A stretch of 64,000 nt of DNA, taken from G963674685 sp964591275. GTDB lineage: Bacteria > Lernaellota > Lernaellaia > JACKCT01. The stretch is from the NCBI GenBank assembly GCA_964591275.1, contig CAZQAE010000002.1, positions 1-64,000 on the forward strand. The letters run 5' to 3'. Positions 63,261 to 64,000 of this stretch are shown here, piece by piece. The notes below the pieces were generated by a model. It did no database searches. It was not told the DNA's origin and saw only the letters and a list, made by a program, of their open reading frames with translations. The number at the start of each line of letters is the position of its first letter. Position 1 is the stretch's first letter. The translations under genes and the position numbers were made by a program.

Positions 63261-63322
63261 CCCAGGGTTTCCGACTTCACCAAGGCTTCGTCGGACGAGT
63301 CACCCTGGGCTACAAACCGTCG
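63261..63322 (-). repeat. Right inverted repeat of the SIR2 cassette (MITE family D)
   Basis: Reverse-complement partner of 60461-60522, 59 of 62 bases matching. Next to it GCCCCTGGCGGGGC extends the similarity to the GCCCCGCATCGGGGC hairpin beside the left copy. Confidence 0.85.
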
Positions 63323-63411
63323 CCCCTGGCGGGGCTTTGCCGAATGGCGAATTACGAATTGCTCAATTTATTCCGCATTCCGAATTCGAAATTCCGCATT
63401 TTCAAAACTTC

Positions 63412-63432
63412 ATCCTTCATCCCTCATCCTTC
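63412..63432 (-). repeat. GGATGAAGG repeat at the end of the downstream gene
   Basis: On the minus strand the units GATGAAGGATGAGGGATGAA follow one another across the stop codon of the gene at 63424. Confidence 0.6.
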
Positions 63433-64000
63433 ATCGTCCGCATCATCCCAGAACTGATAAACCTTTTTGGTCTTGGGCGCGGGCTTTGGAGGAGGGGGAC
63501 TCTTGGGCGCTTCGTTCAATGCCGCGTCTTCCTCAATAATTTCCGTTTTCATATCCTTGAACGAGACTTTCTTTGGCGGGGCTTTCGGGCGCGGGGCCTG
63601 CCCCGTGGGAGCCTTGGTCGTGCGAATGGAAACGGCGGCGGCGTCCGGAATCTCCACAGCCGTTTCGCCGGACTCCGCCAGCATAGCCTCATAGCGCCCC
63701 TTGTCGGTCAAAGGCGTGGTTCGCTTTTTCGGCTTATAGCTCCCGCGATAGCCTGCATCGCCGCTCTTTTTCTTTTTCGATGACTTTCGGGATTTCTTAA
63801 AGCGGCGGATGAAAATCGGCGCGCCAAGCGGAATCGCCGCGATGGGAAGCAAAAAAATCAGGTTGCTTAAAGATGGCGCGAGCAAGGGCAAAGCCTGCTT
63901 GTGATTCATATGTTCCGGCATCTTGGTCGGAGCCTTTGGTAGTATCTTCTTGATAAGCTGCGGCTCGGGATGATGGATATTGCGCGTGATGATAACGCCG
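63424..64000 (-). CDS. Partial membrane protein with basic and proline-rich C-terminal tail
   Basis: The minus-strand frame is open to the window end (GVIITRNIHHPEPQLIKKIL precedes the ATG at 63921), so the start lies outside. It contains one hydrophobic span (LSNLIFLLPIAAIPLGAPIF), then a strongly basic stretch (FKKSRKSSKKKKSGD), a low-complexity region, and a Pro-rich acidic end. I recognise no family; the layout suits a cytoplasm-facing tail after a membrane anchor. Confidence 0.6.
   Translation of the reverse strand, partial: GVIITRNIHHPEPQLIKKILPKAPTKMPEHMNHKQALPLLAPSLSNLIFLLPIAAIPLGAPIFIRRFKKSRKSSKKKKSGDAGYRGSYKPKKRTTPLTDKGRYEAMLAESGETAVEIPDAAAVSIRTTKAPTGQAPRPKAPPKKVSFKDMKTEIIEEDAALNEAPKSPPPPKPAPKTKKVYQFWDDADDEG

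Overview
The window looks like part of a metagenome-assembled contig (there is a 100-N gap at 30372-30471) from an uncultured, G+C-rich diderm bacterium. Signal peptides, lipoboxes and an OprP/OprO-like porin indicate an outer membrane. Asp-rich lipoproteins, many sulfatase-modifying-factor-fold proteins, an FdhE maturation factor and a tmk-holB-ricT operon fit a deltaproteobacterial-type lineage (Desulfobacterota/Myxococcota/Lernaellota-like). This placement is inference; there is no rRNA in the window.

Layout. 1-10 kb: IS256 transposase remnant, B12/radical-SAM protein, a two-gene nucleotidyltransferase toxin-antitoxin-like operon, argS, a methyltransferase, and an AAA ATPase + DUF4276 pair. 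10-26 kb (minus strand): a very large secreted subtilase-like/FG-GAP protein ending in a Cys tail, a sugar kinase and Gfo/Idh oxidoreductase, a five-PAS hybrid histidine kinase, a molybdoenzyme maturation cluster (MobB-like/MobA fusion, small protein, FdhE), an amidohydrolase and a phospholipase-D-like protein. 26-34.8 kb (plus strand): PHP lipoprotein, tmk-holB-ricT-smpB, porin, tRNA-Pro and a secreted trypsin-like protease with a Cys tail. 34.8-42.5 kb: an accessory zone dense in MITE-like repeats, with a relic Cys-tail gene, an FGE-fold lipoprotein, an alpha/beta hydrolase, two transposase remnants, a nickel superoxide dismutase gene carrying two in-frame stops, an HsdS tail, a frameshifted ORF, a TIR-domain protein and a UDG-like protein. 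42.5-59.3 kb: GT-C glycosyltransferase, PIG-L deacetylase, nitroreductase, TPR lipoproteins, a caspase-PEGA protein with TPR and FGE-cytochrome c partners, flippase + DegT aminotransferase, secreted nuclease, and an SGNH + MBOAT O-acetylation operon. 59.3-64 kb: a junction of IS110 and tricorn-protease 5' fragments, a telomere-like GGG heptad array, and a SIR2-beta-sandwich effector with a small partner gene, enclosed by a 62-bp inverted repeat.

Themes. Lipoproteins and secreted proteins repeatedly use Asp-only linkers next to a cysteine anchor, either at the N-terminus (lipobox-Cys then Asp run) or at the C-terminus (Asp run then a GCCGC or GCGC end). Accessory genes (SIR2, TIR, AAA/DUF4276, nucleotidyltransferase pair, HsdS scrap) form scattered defence-like cassettes among MITEs. 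Strongest candidates for a new system are the repeat-flanked SIR2 cassette, the TIR cassette, and the C-terminal Cys tail.
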